A DNA stretch of 64,000 nucleotides from contig JAEUGY010000047.1 in NCBI GenBank assembly GCA_016794625.1, positions 1-64,000 of the forward strand, read 5' to 3'. This stretch comes from Opitutaceae bacterium (GTDB taxonomy: Bacteria > Verrucomicrobiota > Verrucomicrobiia > Opitutales > Opitutaceae). Under the pieces are notes generated by a model. That model ran no database searches, had not been told where the DNA came from, and saw only the letters and a program-made list of their open reading frames with translations. Positions 40,868-50,436 of this stretch are shown one piece after another. The first letter of the stretch is position 1; every line of letters starts with the position of its first letter. The translations under genes and the position numbers were made by a program.

Positions 40868-42868
40868 TTACGGCGCGACCGGGGCGGGGCGGAGCGCGGC
40901 CGTGATGGCCTCAAACCAGGCTTGCGCGATTTTCTCCAGGCCGGCCTGGGTCGGATGCACCCCATCGGGCAGGAGATCGCCCGGGGAGAGGACGGCGTGG
41001 AGGTCAACCCACGCGATCCGCTGCCCGGCGGCGCGGCGGGCGGCGACCGTGGCGGGGAGCGATTGGTTGTAGGACGTCACCTGTTCCCAGCCAACGCGGG
41101 GCGCCGCCTGAGGGGTGGTGGTGGCGACGAGGAGCAGGGCCGGGCTGTGTTCGCCAATGGTGCGGATCAAGGTATCGCGCGCCTCGGCGTCGAAGCCGTT
41201 CGCGCCCGACATCAGGAGGATCAGGTCGGGCCGGTGGCGGGCCAGGACCTCCCGGATTCCCGGGACGGAAACGGACGGTTGATTCAAGGCCGCGAGCACA
41301 TCCTTTGGCGTCGGCACGACGCCGCCCTCGAGGATCTTCCGGTTGCTGAAACCGGCGAGGCCCTGATGATCCGGGTCGAAGGCGGGATCGGGCCCGGTGC
41401 TGGTGCCGTAGGCGTAGTAGGACAGGTCGCCCACGAAGTCGAAGGCGATCCCGGCCTGGCGGAGCCTGTCCTGCAGCGGCTTCCGGTAGCCCCCGGCGTT
41501 CGGCGACGACAGCCCGATCGCCTGACCCGCGTAGGGACCCGACTCATACCGATCGAGGTAGGTGCCACGGGTGATGCTGTCGCCCAGCGGCAGGATCCGA
41601 AGTGCGGCGCCGGAAGCCGGTGCCAGGAACGGCGGTGGAGGGGTGGAGGGTTCGGGGTAGGCGAGGATCGCGCGTTTGCCGCCGCCGATCTTGGGATTGT
41701 ACTGGCCGGCAAAACTTCCGCGGGGATCCGCCTGGTGCGAGGACCAGACCAGCACCATGCCTTCGCGCGTGAAGGCGGCAGAGGGGTAGATGTTCTGGCG
41801 GTCCCGGGCCGCGACTCCGTCATCGTCGATGATGACCGGAGGACCCCAGGTTTGTCCTTGGTCTGAGGATACGGCGTAACAGAGCGGCGTGCGGGGGAAG
41901 AAGGCGCCGCGGGCCAGCGGTTCCACGTGATTGTAGAAGACGATCAGGCGACCGTCGGGCAGCGTCTTCAGGGTGAGGGACGAGCAGGCGGAGACCAGCG
42001 TCGTGGGTAGCGGTGTCGACCACGTTTCGCCCCCGTCGGCCGAGCGTGAGGCATACAGAAAGCCACTGCCCGTGCGGGCCAGCATCAGGAGCCCTCCGCC
42101 TGCGACTTCCGCCACGGCGGGTTCGGCCATGCCTCGTTTGTCCTCGAGAGTGGCGGGTTGGCGGGAGCGTCTCCAGGAGTGCCCGCCATCGTCGCTGAAG
42201 AAACAGAGACTGAGGGTACGGTCGCCCTCGATGTAGCCGCCGGCGCGTTCCGCCACGTGGGCCACCGGAACCAGCAAGCGACCGCTGCGTAATTGGATCA
42301 GCCGGTCATTCATGACGTACCACACCCCCTCCGGTTCGCCGACGATCCGGGCGGGCGTCCAGGTTTCGCCCTGGTCGTGGGAAAAGGCGATGGCGGGCAG
42401 TCCACCCCCGTGCAGGCCAGCGACATGGCGGTGAGTGAGCAGGGCGAGCCGACCATCCTGCAGCCGCAGAAAGCTGATGCCGCCGTCGCTGATCATGCCG
42501 GGGAGCGTCCAGTCCAGGCGGAGGCGTCCCTCCTTCTGCCAGGTGCGGCCTCCGTCTCGACTCCGGTAAAGCGGAGGCACGGGGTGGGTGGCTGCCAGCT
42601 GCTCGAAATTCGTCGGCGGCCGACCCCAGGGGGCCGCCATCAGCAGTTCGCCGTTTTCCAGGGCGAACGTACCCGGTCCGATGAAGGACCGGTCCGCGGA
42701 GTGCGGCAGGAAGACCGCCGGCTCGACGACAAAGTGGGCGCGGCGGAAGGGTTCCGCGGGCTTCGCATCGGTCGGGGTTGGCTGCGCGCGGACTGAGCCG
42801 AGCTCCGGCAGGCCCAGAACGAACAGGACAACGAGGCCGATGGACGGGAAACGTGACAGCAGGGGCAT
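40868..42868 (-). CDS. sialidase-like and SGNH hydrolase fusion protein
   Basis: 666 residues from the ATG at 42868, with a signal peptide (SRFPSIGLVVLFVLGLPELG). The N-terminal six-bladed propeller has five Asp-box motifs: SRDGGRTW, SHDQGETW, SDDGGHSW, SADGGETW and SSDQGQTW. From about 435 an SGNH/GDSL hydrolase follows: LPLGDSITRG (catalytic Ser), LMSGANGFD and LLPDGVHPTQAG (Asp-x-x-His). The fusion suggests glycan de-acetylation coupled to removal of a sialic acid or other sugar. Sialidase specificity is inferred from the Asp boxes only. Confidence 0.85.
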   Translation of the reverse strand: MPLLSRFPSIGLVVLFVLGLPELGSVRAQPTPTDAKPAEPFRRAHFVVEPAVFLPHSADRSFIGPGTFALENGELLMAAPWGRPPTNFEQLAATHPVPPLYRSRDGGRTWQKEGRLRLDWTLPGMISDGGISFLRLQDGRLALLTHRHVAGLHGGGLPAIAFSHDQGETWTPARIVGEPEGVWYVMNDRLIQLRSGRLLVPVAHVAERAGGYIEGDRTLSLCFFSDDGGHSWRRSRQPATLEDKRGMAEPAVAEVAGGGLLMLARTGSGFLYASRSADGGETWSTPLPTTLVSACSSLTLKTLPDGRLIVFYNHVEPLARGAFFPRTPLCYAVSSDQGQTWGPPVIIDDDGVAARDRQNIYPSAAFTREGMVLVWSSHQADPRGSFAGQYNPKIGGGKRAILAYPEPSTPPPPFLAPASGAALRILPLGDSITRGTYLDRYESGPYAGQAIGLSSPNAGGYRKPLQDRLRQAGIAFDFVGDLSYYAYGTSTGPDPAFDPDHQGLAGFSNRKILEGGVVPTPKDVLAALNQPSVSVPGIREVLARHRPDLILLMSGANGFDAEARDTLIRTIGEHSPALLLVATTTPQAAPRVGWEQVTSYNQSLPATVAARRAAGQRIAWVDLHAVLSPGDLLPDGVHPTQAGLEKIAQAWFEAITAALRPAPVAP

Positions 42869-43096
42869 GGGGTCGAGGAAGAACGGGGTGGCGTGCGGCA
42901 GACCGACGGGGGGAGTTGCCTGGTCAAGAGCGTGTTGGCGACCGGTGGAGTTGGCGAGGACCGCCACCCGGTGCCTCCGTGGTACCAGCGTCGGGCGGGT
43001 GGACGACGGCCCGTCTTTGCCCCGTAATTCTACGCAGGAATCTGAGCCCGAATTGACTGGCGACCAAAACGCGGGGGCTGTTTTCTCGTATCATCC

Positions 43097-44761
43097 GTGA
43101 AAGTCCGCGCTCTACCCTTGGTGTGCCTGCTGCTCGCCTTTTGGCCGTCGTCCCTGACGGCCTTGGTGTTGCCGGAACTCCATTTCTATACGTGGGATAG
43201 CGGAGACAACTCCTCCCTGTGGGAGCGCCCGGCCAATTGGGTGGGTGATGTGACGCCGCCGAGCAGTCCGAACACGGGCGTCGCCTTCGGCACCGGGGCG
43301 CAAACCTTGGTCAATGTGGTGGAGACCCGAGTGCTTTCGCAAATGCGCTTTGATGCTAACGCTCAAAGCTTTACACTCAAGTCGGGCACCTTGGCGTTTG
43401 TTTCCCCGGGCGGGGGCGATTTCCCTCTCCTGCAGCAACTTTCGAGCAATGGGCAGTGGATCCAGTCCGAAGTGTCGCTGAAGACGGGGCTGATCGTCAT
43501 CACGCCCGGTGCGGGTGCACTCCAGATTTCCGGCAACCTCCAAGGCTCTGGGCCCTTGGTCAAGGAAGGGAGCGGCGGGGATCTGGTCCTGGCCGGCAAT
43601 AATTTTACTTTCAACGGCAACATCGAGGTCAACACGGGCACCCTCCGCGCGGCGAGTTCGTCCGCACTGGGTGACGCGACGGGAAGAACCCGGGTTGCCC
43701 CGGGTGCCACCCTCTCGGTGGGGTCGCAGACCCCGGGAGCCAACCTCCTCATCAACGAACCCATTTCCGTGGCCGGCAATGGTGTGGGCGGAAATGGAGC
43801 CATTAACAACCTGCACCTCTCCAACACGTTGAGTGGCCGTTTGACCCTCGAAGACAATGCTCGGGTGCAGTCGTCCTCCGGGGTGCTGACACTTGCGGGC
43901 GGTGTTTCGGGCGACGGTAAAACGCTGACGGTGGGGGGGGCGGGCAATGTGGTGATCAACAGCGCGATCGCGACGGGTTCGGGCGGCCTCGTCAAAGACG
44001 GCAAAGGCACCCTGACCTTGGGTGCTCCCAATAGTTTCCAGGGACCGACCACCCTCTTGGAAGGAACGATTTTGCTCCAGGCCATGCAGGTGTTCAGCGA
44101 CACCAGCGGCATCACGGTGAGCCAGTCTTCGATCCTCGACCTCAATGGTTTCAACGAAACCGTGGGCAGTCTTTTCGGAACCGGGACCGTTGATTTTGAC
44201 GGTGCCGTGCTGACGCTCGCCAGCGGGGCGAGCTCCTTTGGCGGTCAATTCACCGGAGCAGGCACGCTCTTGATCAAGGAAGGCGCCTCCCTCTCCCTCG
44301 ATGCGGCCTTCAATGCGCCCAATCTGAACATCATCCTCGACGGTGGCACCCTCCTGCTGGGCAGCGGACAGCAGCACCAGTTCGGAAACCTCCTGATCGC
44401 GGGCAATTCGGTGCTCGATTTCGGCAACGCCGGCTCGACCTCGGTGCTGTTTCGCACCGTCGGAGCTGAGGCAGGCAATGTGCTGACTGTGGAAAACTGG
44501 ACCCATGCACTGGACTATTTCTTCGTCCAGAACAACCCCGGGGCCCAAGGGACGGCGCCGACCAATCAGGTGGATTTCACCGGGACGCCGATCGATACGT
44601 GGACGGGTGACGACACCCGGTGGCTGGCCTATGCCAACACCACCTATGGCCAGTTGACCCCTGTGCCGGAGCCTTCGACCTACGGCGCACTCCTCCTCAG
44701 CGCGTGCGCCGGCCTCGTGGTTTATCGCCGGCGCCGCGCCGCGAAGCGTTCCGCCGCTTGA
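43097..44761 (+). CDS. PEP-CTERM protein with autotransporter-type beta-strand repeats
   Basis: 554 residues starting at GTG 43097, with a signal peptide (LPLVCLLLAFWPSSLTA). It contains passenger-type beta-strand repeats (GSGPLVKEGSGGDLVLAGNN, about 156-175, and SGGLVKDGKGTLTLGAPN, about 296-313). It ends with the PEP-CTERM sorting signal VPEPSTYGALLLSACAGLVV plus RRRR. It should be exported and processed by an exosortase, which is not in this window. It is probably a structural surface or extracellular matrix protein. Confidence 0.9.
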   Translation: MKVRALPLVCLLLAFWPSSLTALVLPELHFYTWDSGDNSSLWERPANWVGDVTPPSSPNTGVAFGTGAQTLVNVVETRVLSQMRFDANAQSFTLKSGTLAFVSPGGGDFPLLQQLSSNGQWIQSEVSLKTGLIVITPGAGALQISGNLQGSGPLVKEGSGGDLVLAGNNFTFNGNIEVNTGTLRAASSSALGDATGRTRVAPGATLSVGSQTPGANLLINEPISVAGNGVGGNGAINNLHLSNTLSGRLTLEDNARVQSSSGVLTLAGGVSGDGKTLTVGGAGNVVINSAIATGSGGLVKDGKGTLTLGAPNSFQGPTTLLEGTILLQAMQVFSDTSGITVSQSSILDLNGFNETVGSLFGTGTVDFDGAVLTLASGASSFGGQFTGAGTLLIKEGASLSLDAAFNAPNLNIILDGGTLLLGSGQQHQFGNLLIAGNSVLDFGNAGSTSVLFRTVGAEAGNVLTVENWTHALDYFFVQNNPGAQGTAPTNQVDFTGTPIDTWTGDDTRWLAYANTTYGQLTPVPEPSTYGALLLSACAGLVVYRRRRAAKRSAA

Positions 44762-44800
44762 CGCGTTTGGTAGGGTGACGGACTGTAACGGTCCTTCGCC

Positions 44801-46234
44801 ATGTCCAACGCTCCCGCGCCCATCCCCGTCACCGTTCTCACCGGCTTCCTCGGCGCCGGCAAGACCACCCTGCTCAACCGCATCCTGACGGAGCAGCACG
44901 GCAAAAAGCTGGCTGTGATCGAAAACGAGTACGGCGAGGTGGGGGTGGACAACCAGCTCGTCATCCAGAGCGACGAAGAGATCTTTGAGATGAACAACGG
45001 ATGCATCTGCTGCACCGTTCGAGGAGACCTGATCCGCATCCTTGGCCGCCTGATGAAGCGCAAGGACCGTCTGGACGGCATCCTGATCGAGACCACCGGT
45101 CTCGCCGATCCGGGGCCGGTCGCGCAGACCTTTTTCACCGATGACGAGATGCGCTCCCGGTTCCGGCTCGATGCCATTGTCACGGTCGTCGACGCCAAAC
45201 ACGTCACCCAGCACATCGACACCTCCCCTGAGGTGAAGAAGCAGATCGCGTTCGCCGACGTGCTCATCCTGAACAAGACCGACCTCGTGCCGGCCGATGC
45301 GCTCGACGCCCTGGAAGCGCGTATCCACAAGATGAACGCACCCGCCCGCGTCCTGCGTGCGCAGAACGCCCAGGTGCCGCTCTCCGCCGTGCTCGATGTC
45401 GGCGGCTTCAACCTCTCGCGCGCCACCGAGCTCGACCCCGCCTTCCTTGAACCCGAGTATCCGTTCGAGTGGGCCGGCGTTTACGCGCTGCCGAAGGGAA
45501 CCTGGGAGCTGGCCATCGGCCACTGTGACCACGACCACGATCACGACCATGATCATGAGCACGGACATGGACACGGCGCAGGGGAAGAGGGAAGCCACGA
45601 TCACCATCATCACCACGGCAACGAAAACGAGCTCGACCTCGTTGTGCTGCCGGTGAAGTCGTTCGACGATAAAGATATCGCAGCGGCTCGCGAGGCGGCG
45701 GTAGTGACGTATTCGGACTGGGAAACCAAACTTGCGCCCGGCGAGACGGTGGTTCCCGGCGCCAAACTCTACCGCTTGCAGCTCGAGGATGGCCATGCCC
45801 ACTTCAAGCTCAAGCTCGACGAACCCGGCCTGTATGCGGTGTTCGAACAGCACGGCGGGACGCCGCTGCACATTGCCGTGATGGGGCAGAACGCACGTCC
45901 TGGCTGGCAGCAGGACTACCACGCCCACCACTCGCACGACGACGAAGTCTCGTCCGTGGGCATCAGCCAGTCCGGCGACCTGGACGGCAACCGTCTCAAT
46001 ACCTGGATCAGCGAACTGCTGCGCACCAAGGGCGGAGACATCTACCGCATGAAGGGCGTGCTGAGCGTCAAGGGCACGCCCAAGCGCCTCGTCTTCCAAG
46101 GCGTGCACATGCTGTTCGACGCCAAGTTCGACCGGGAATGGGGTGCCGATCCGCGCACCAACACGCTCGTGTTCATCGGTAAGAATCTCGACCGCACCGC
46201 GCTGACGGAGGCCTTCAAGTCCTGTCTGGTCTGA
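44801..46234 (+). CDS. COG0523 GTPase (CobW/ZNG1-like) with extra domain
   Basis: 477 residues. The G domain has TGFLGAGKTTLL (P loop, about 14-25), ENEYGEVGVDN, the metal motif GCICC (about 68-72), DGILIETTGLADPGP and LNKTDL. A long His-rich run follows (about 244-280). The CobW C-terminal domain (about 395-477) has TWISELLRTKGGDIYRMKG. Between the His run and that domain is a roughly 100-residue insertion with no recognised family. It is probably a zinc metallochaperone or zinc-response GTPase, judging by its neighbours. Confidence 0.9.
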   Translation: MSNAPAPIPVTVLTGFLGAGKTTLLNRILTEQHGKKLAVIENEYGEVGVDNQLVIQSDEEIFEMNNGCICCTVRGDLIRILGRLMKRKDRLDGILIETTGLADPGPVAQTFFTDDEMRSRFRLDAIVTVVDAKHVTQHIDTSPEVKKQIAFADVLILNKTDLVPADALDALEARIHKMNAPARVLRAQNAQVPLSAVLDVGGFNLSRATELDPAFLEPEYPFEWAGVYALPKGTWELAIGHCDHDHDHDHDHEHGHGHGAGEEGSHDHHHHHGNENELDLVVLPVKSFDDKDIAAAREAAVVTYSDWETKLAPGETVVPGAKLYRLQLEDGHAHFKLKLDEPGLYAVFEQHGGTPLHIAVMGQNARPGWQQDYHAHHSHDDEVSSVGISQSGDLDGNRLNTWISELLRTKGGDIYRMKGVLSVKGTPKRLVFQGVHMLFDAKFDREWGADPRTNTLVFIGKNLDRTALTEAFKSCLV

Positions 46235-46254
46235 ACGGGAACCGGACCGACGTC

Positions 46255-46644
46255 ATGACCCGCCTCCGCTCCAAGACCCTGACCGCCTGGCTGCACCGCG
46301 TGATCGCGGGTGCGGGCGCGAGCCTGGTCCTGTTGCTCGGGGTGCTGTCGGTGTGCCCCGAGGCCCACGCCTGGCTGCACGCCCATCCATCGGAGACCGA
46401 AGGTGGGTGTCCCCACGGCCACGCCCACGGGCCGCATCTGCCGCATGCGCCGGACGACGCGTCCGACGAGGGCTGCGTGGTCGAGTTGTTTTCCCAAGGC
46501 GTGGACGTCGCCGGCGCGGCCTGCGCGGTCGTGGTCCACTTCAAGACGGACGATCAGGGTGGCGGCGTCAGTCCGGAGGAACTCCACCTGTCACCGCCGC
46601 GCTACCTGCGGCGGCCCGAGCGCGGGCCCCCGTCGGGCCGCTAA
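46255..46644 (+). CDS. small His/Cys-containing secreted protein
   Basis: 129 residues with a signal peptide (about 10-39, VIAGAGASLVLLLGVLSV ... AHA). Two His clusters follow (WLHAHPSETEGGCPHGHAHG and PHLPHAP). Three Cys lie in the mature region. It starts 20 bp after the GTPase and just before a ZnuD-like receptor, so a periplasmic zinc-handling role is plausible. No family is recognised. Confidence 0.7.
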   Translation: MTRLRSKTLTAWLHRVIAGAGASLVLLLGVLSVCPEAHAWLHAHPSETEGGCPHGHAHGPHLPHAPDDASDEGCVVELFSQGVDVAGAACAVVVHFKTDDQGGGVSPEELHLSPPRYLRRPERGPPSGR

Positions 46645-46719
46645 GCTCCCCCCCGAAATCGTCCTGGCGACCGGACCTTGCTTCCGGCCCCAGCTGTATC
46701 GGTGGAGTCATGACTGGAT

Positions 46720-46745
46720 CGGGTGCGGACCCAGGGTCCGACCCG
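46720..46745. repeat. GC-rich hairpin between small protein and receptor genes
   Basis: CGGGT and CGGACCC pair with GGGTCCG and ACCCG, with one bulged base. It lies 76 bp after the small His-rich gene and 125 bp before the receptor start. There is no T run. It may be an attenuator, an operator or a structural element. Confidence 0.4.
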
Positions 46746-46869
46746 GTCGAGGAGTCACCGTCATTCATTCGCCGGCGCGCCGTGTGGTAGTGCGCCGGCC
46801 GTCCCCAACACCCGATCGGCCGCGCTCCCTGTATCTTGGGCCGGCGATCGCCTGATTCGCCGCTCTTCC

Positions 46870-48963
46870 ATGAATTTTTCACACCTTTCCCTGTCTTTGC
46901 TCGCTCTCTGCGCCACGGTGCCCGTGGTCGCCCAAACCCCGCCCCCGGATCCGACATCCGAGGATCCGGTTCATCTTGAGAATATGGTGGTGACCGCCAC
47001 GCCCTATTCCCGCAACCAGGCGGATCTCACCTCCGCCACGACGGTGCTCACTGGCCGGGCACTGCAAGTCCGGCGCCAGGGCACGCTCGGCGAGACCCTC
47101 GCGGGCGAGGTGGGCATGGCCTCGACCGCATTTGGTCCCGGCGCCGGCCGCCCGATCATCCGCGGTCTGGGGGGAGATCGAATTCGCATTCTGGAGAACG
47201 GAGTCGGCACGCTCGACGCCTCGGTCACCAGTCCGGACCACGCGGTCAGTGTGGAACCGTTCCTCGTTCAGCGCATCGAGGTGGTCCGCGGTCCGGCCTC
47301 CCTGCTTTACGGCAGCGCGGCGGTGGGCGGGGTGGTCAACGTGATCACCCACCGCATCGAGACCGAGCTGCCGGAGGCCGCGGTCTCCGGCCTGGTGGAA
47401 GCCCGGCACCACACGGGGTCGAACGAGACCGGCTACGGTGGGGTGACGGATGTGGCGGTGCATCGCTCCGCCACCAGCGCCCTCGTCGTTCACCTTGACG
47501 GATTTCGCCGCAAGGCGAAGGACCTGGAAATCCCGGGCTTCGCAGAGAGCGCGGCGCTGCGCGCCGAAGAGGCGGCGGAAGCGGCGGCCGCGGGCGAGGC
47601 CGCTCCCGAGGAGACGGCCGGCGTGCTGGCGAACACCGCCGTGGAGTCGGAAGGCGGTGCCGCCGGACTCTCCTGGGTGTCGCGCCGTCTGAACTTCGGT
47701 GTCTCCTACAATGGCTTCAATACGCTCTACGGCATTCCCGGGGGCGCGCATGCGCACGAGCATGAAGGCGAGGAGGGTGCGGAAGAGGAGGAGGCTCCGG
47801 TCCGGATCGACCTGCGTCAGCGTCGCATCGACGCCCAGGGAGAGGCCCGCATCGACGGTGGGTTTGTCCAGACGCTCCGGTTCAAGGCCGGGCGGGCCGA
47901 GTACCGGCATCAGGAGCTGGAAGGCGATGAGATCGGCACGACCTTTCAGAACCGCGGCTATGACGCGCGGTTGGAGCTCCTTCACCAGCCGCTCGGACCC
48001 TTCGAGGGTGCCTGGGGCCTGCAGGGGACGCGCAGCGACTTTACCGCCGTGGGCGAAGAGGCGTTTCTTCCCGCTTCGGTCACGAACGACCGGGCCCTGT
48101 TTGTATTTGAAGAGGCGAAGCAAGGGGCGCTCACCTGGCAGGCCGGTGCGCGGTACGAGGATCAGGAGATCGAGCTCAAGGACGGTTCGGCGCGTCGCCG
48201 TGACCGCTCGATCAGCGCCAGCGCCGGGCTCGTCTGGGCCTGGGCGGAGCCGTACACGCTGGCACTGTCGGTCACCCGGACCGAGCGGGCGCCAAATGCC
48301 CAGGAGCTCTTTGCCGATGGCCCGCACATCGGCACCGGGGCGTTCGAGATCGGAGACGCCACGCTTGGAACGGAGACATCGACCGGGGTGGAACTGGGTG
48401 TGCGACGCCGAAGCGGCGGGGTGACCGGTTCGGCGAGCGTCTATGTGAATTCATTCTCTGGTTACATCTTTGAGCGGCCGTCCGGTGAGGAGGAGGACGG
48501 TCTGCCGGTGTACCGGTATGGGCAGAGCGACGCCGATTTCTGGGGGGCGGAGCTCGAGGCGATTGTCCACCTTCATGAAGGCAGCCAGCACCGACTCGAC
48601 CTGCGGGTGGCGGGCGACTTCACCCGGGCGGAAGAATCCTCGGGGGCGGCGCTGCCGCGAATCCCACCCTTCAAGGGTACGGTCGGTCTGACCTGGTCCG
48701 CCGGCGGGTTTGTCGCCGGGATGGACGTGCAGCGGGTCGCGCGGCAGTCGCGGGTGGCGGCGGAGGAAAGCGCGACGGACGGATATACGCTGATCAATGC
48801 CTACGGGACCTACCGTGTGCTGACCGGAGGGCTGACGTATGACCTCTTCCTGCGCGCCACCAACCTCGGCGATGAGGAAGCGCGGCTGCACACCTCCTTC
48901 CTCAAGGACGTGGCGCCCCTCGGTGGCCGCGCGTTTTCCGCCGGAGTGCAGGTGGCATTCTGA
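46870..48963 (+). CDS. ZnuD-like TonB-dependent receptor
   Basis: 697 residues from the ATG at 46870, with a signal peptide (LSLSLLALCATVPVVAQ). The TonB box region HLENMVVTATPYSRN precedes the plug. The plug has GAGRPIIRGLGGDRIRILENG and ends RIEVVRGPASLLYGSAAVGG. A His/Glu-rich external loop (GAHAHEHEGEEGAEEEE, about 292-308) and an Ala/Glu-rich loop (about 228-255) fit zinc capture, as in ZnuD. The barrel ends in QVAF. With the COG0523 GTPase and the His-rich protein it forms a likely zinc-acquisition module. Confidence 0.85.
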   Translation: MNFSHLSLSLLALCATVPVVAQTPPPDPTSEDPVHLENMVVTATPYSRNQADLTSATTVLTGRALQVRRQGTLGETLAGEVGMASTAFGPGAGRPIIRGLGGDRIRILENGVGTLDASVTSPDHAVSVEPFLVQRIEVVRGPASLLYGSAAVGGVVNVITHRIETELPEAAVSGLVEARHHTGSNETGYGGVTDVAVHRSATSALVVHLDGFRRKAKDLEIPGFAESAALRAEEAAEAAAAGEAAPEETAGVLANTAVESEGGAAGLSWVSRRLNFGVSYNGFNTLYGIPGGAHAHEHEGEEGAEEEEAPVRIDLRQRRIDAQGEARIDGGFVQTLRFKAGRAEYRHQELEGDEIGTTFQNRGYDARLELLHQPLGPFEGAWGLQGTRSDFTAVGEEAFLPASVTNDRALFVFEEAKQGALTWQAGARYEDQEIELKDGSARRRDRSISASAGLVWAWAEPYTLALSVTRTERAPNAQELFADGPHIGTGAFEIGDATLGTETSTGVELGVRRRSGGVTGSASVYVNSFSGYIFERPSGEEEDGLPVYRYGQSDADFWGAELEAIVHLHEGSQHRLDLRVAGDFTRAEESSGAALPRIPPFKGTVGLTWSAGGFVAGMDVQRVARQSRVAAEESATDGYTLINAYGTYRVLTGGLTYDLFLRATNLGDEEARLHTSFLKDVAPLGGRAFSAGVQVAF

Positions 48964-49267
48964 GCGATAGCGCGCACGTCCCTCCAGTGTAGGCCTGGCC
49001 CTCGCGGCCACGCCTGATCGTCGCTCAAGGGACCGCAGAGGTGCCTTGAGTGACAATTGGGTTTGGGTGGAGGGCGTCGCTCCGTCGACGCCGGGGGTCG
49101 GTCCGCGAGCGGCTGCGTCCGACCTTTGCGGTCTCCGCGACGCGTAACCGGCGCCGACGGAGCGGCGCTCTCCAGGAGAGAACCCTGCGGGTGCCCCCGT
49201 TGTAGGCGGCCTCGCTGAGGCCGCTCGATTTTGAAACCGTGGTCGCCACCCCGGCCGCCGGCTTCGC
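48964..49267. other. intergenic region occupied by repeat element
   Basis: About 304 bp between the ZnuD-like receptor and ftsY. Most of it is the REPIN-like element at 49068-49224. No gene is seen. Confidence 0.6.
49068..49224 (+). repeat. REPIN-like palindromic element, copy 2
   Basis: Contains the same three modules as 10745-10930. One 28-mer is at 49068-49097, its inverted mate at 49146-49174, and the GGCCTCGCTGAGGCCGC module at 49199-49224. Between the two copies one 28-mer matches over about 30 bp. The module order differs, so these are rearranged relatives rather than exact duplicates. Confidence 0.7.
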
Positions 49268-50218
49268 TCAGCTTTTTTTGGCTGCTTCCGGGGTCGCCGG
49301 GGCCTCGATCCCGAAGACGGCGCGCGCGTAGTTCTCGATGTTGAAGGGCTGGAGATCCTCGGCTTGTTCGCCCAAGCCGAGGAAAAAGATCGGAAGCTTC
49401 AGCTCGCGCCAGATGCCGACGATGGCGCCGCCGCGGCTCGTGCCGTCGAGCTTGGTCACGACCAGACCGGTCAGGCCGAAACTCTGGTGAAACACCTTGG
49501 CCTGCTCGATCGAGTTGCTGCCGAGGGAACCGTCGACCACCAGCCAGCGATGCTGCGGTGCGGTGGGGTCGTGTTTCTGCAGCACGCGGCGGATTTTGGC
49601 CAGCTCCTCCATGAGGTTGCTCTTGGTGTGCAGCCGGCCTGCGGTGTCGATGATGAGAAAGTCGCGAGCGCGCGCGCGGGCGGCTTGGAAAGCATCGAAG
49701 GCCACCGCCGCCGCGTCGGCTCCGGTGTGGCTGGCGATCAGCTCCAGGTCGAGCCGCTGCGCCCACGTCTTGAGCTGCTCGACGGCGGCGGCGCGGAAGG
49801 TGTCGCAGGCGGCGACGGTGACCGAGGCGCCGTCTTGTTTCAGCATCCACGCCAGTTTGGCCGAGGTCGTGGTTTTGCCGGAGCCATTGACCCCGATCAT
49901 GACAATCGTGGTCGGGCTGGTGGCGGCGCGGGTCAGCACGCCCTCGCTTCCGGCCAGCACCCGGCGCAGCACGGCGGCGCCGATGGCGGCGGCATCCTGG
50001 CCGCGCAGGTCCTTGTCCTTGCGGGTCGCTTCCTTGATCTCCGCCAAGATCTCCTCGGTCGTGGCCACGCCAAAGTCGGCGGTGTAGAGCGCCTCTTCGA
50101 GCGTCTCGAGGGAGGAGGCGTCGATGGAGCGCCCGGAGAAGAGCCCACGCGTCTTCTCCGCGATGGCGCCGACCGTCTTGGCGAGGCCGTCTTTGAACTT
50201 TTTGAAGAGACCGAACAT
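49268..50218 (-). CDS. ftsY: signal recognition particle receptor FtsY
   Basis: 316 residues from the ATG at 50218. It is the SRP receptor GTPase that docks ribosome-SRP complexes at the inner membrane. It starts MFGLFKKFKDGLAKTVGAI, an amphipathic membrane-binding helix. The N domain is about 20-95. The G domain has GVNGSGKTT (P loop, about 108-116), DTFRAAAVEQLK, IDTAGRLHTKSNLMEEL and VVTKLDGTSRGG. The acidic A domain of enterobacterial FtsY is absent, as in many bacteria. It is the last gene of the ribBA-ribH-nusB-ftsY series, 218 bp after nusB. Confidence 0.95.
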   Translation of the reverse strand: MFGLFKKFKDGLAKTVGAIAEKTRGLFSGRSIDASSLETLEEALYTADFGVATTEEILAEIKEATRKDKDLRGQDAAAIGAAVLRRVLAGSEGVLTRAATSPTTIVMIGVNGSGKTTTSAKLAWMLKQDGASVTVAACDTFRAAAVEQLKTWAQRLDLELIASHTGADAAAVAFDAFQAARARARDFLIIDTAGRLHTKSNLMEELAKIRRVLQKHDPTAPQHRWLVVDGSLGSNSIEQAKVFHQSFGLTGLVVTKLDGTSRGGAIVGIWRELKLPIFFLGLGEQAEDLQPFNIENYARAVFGIEAPATPEAAKKS

Positions 50219-50436
50219 GGAATGGAAGAGGCGGAAAAACGCGGAGTGGCGGAGGCGCGGGGGTTGGGAGGCGCTGAGACGCTGGGGCGCGGAGGACGGA
50301 GAGCGGGTGATGAGACGGGTGCTTGGATCAGGACGATCGGTCGGAGGACAAGAAAATCGCAGAGAACGGGTGAAGCCGTGCGGTGGACCGGATGGCACGC
50401 GGCGTCACCGCGTCTCCGCGTTTTTCCGGGTTTTCC

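Noticed and set aside
43112-46108. 998-codon minus-strand open frame
   Set aside because: Antisense to the PEP-CTERM protein and the COG0523 GTPase, both with clear motifs.
46645-46869. Cobalamin riboswitch or Zur box upstream of the ZnuD-like receptor
   Set aside because: A GC-rich hairpin is present but no conserved B12-box and no recognisable AT-rich Zur palindrome.
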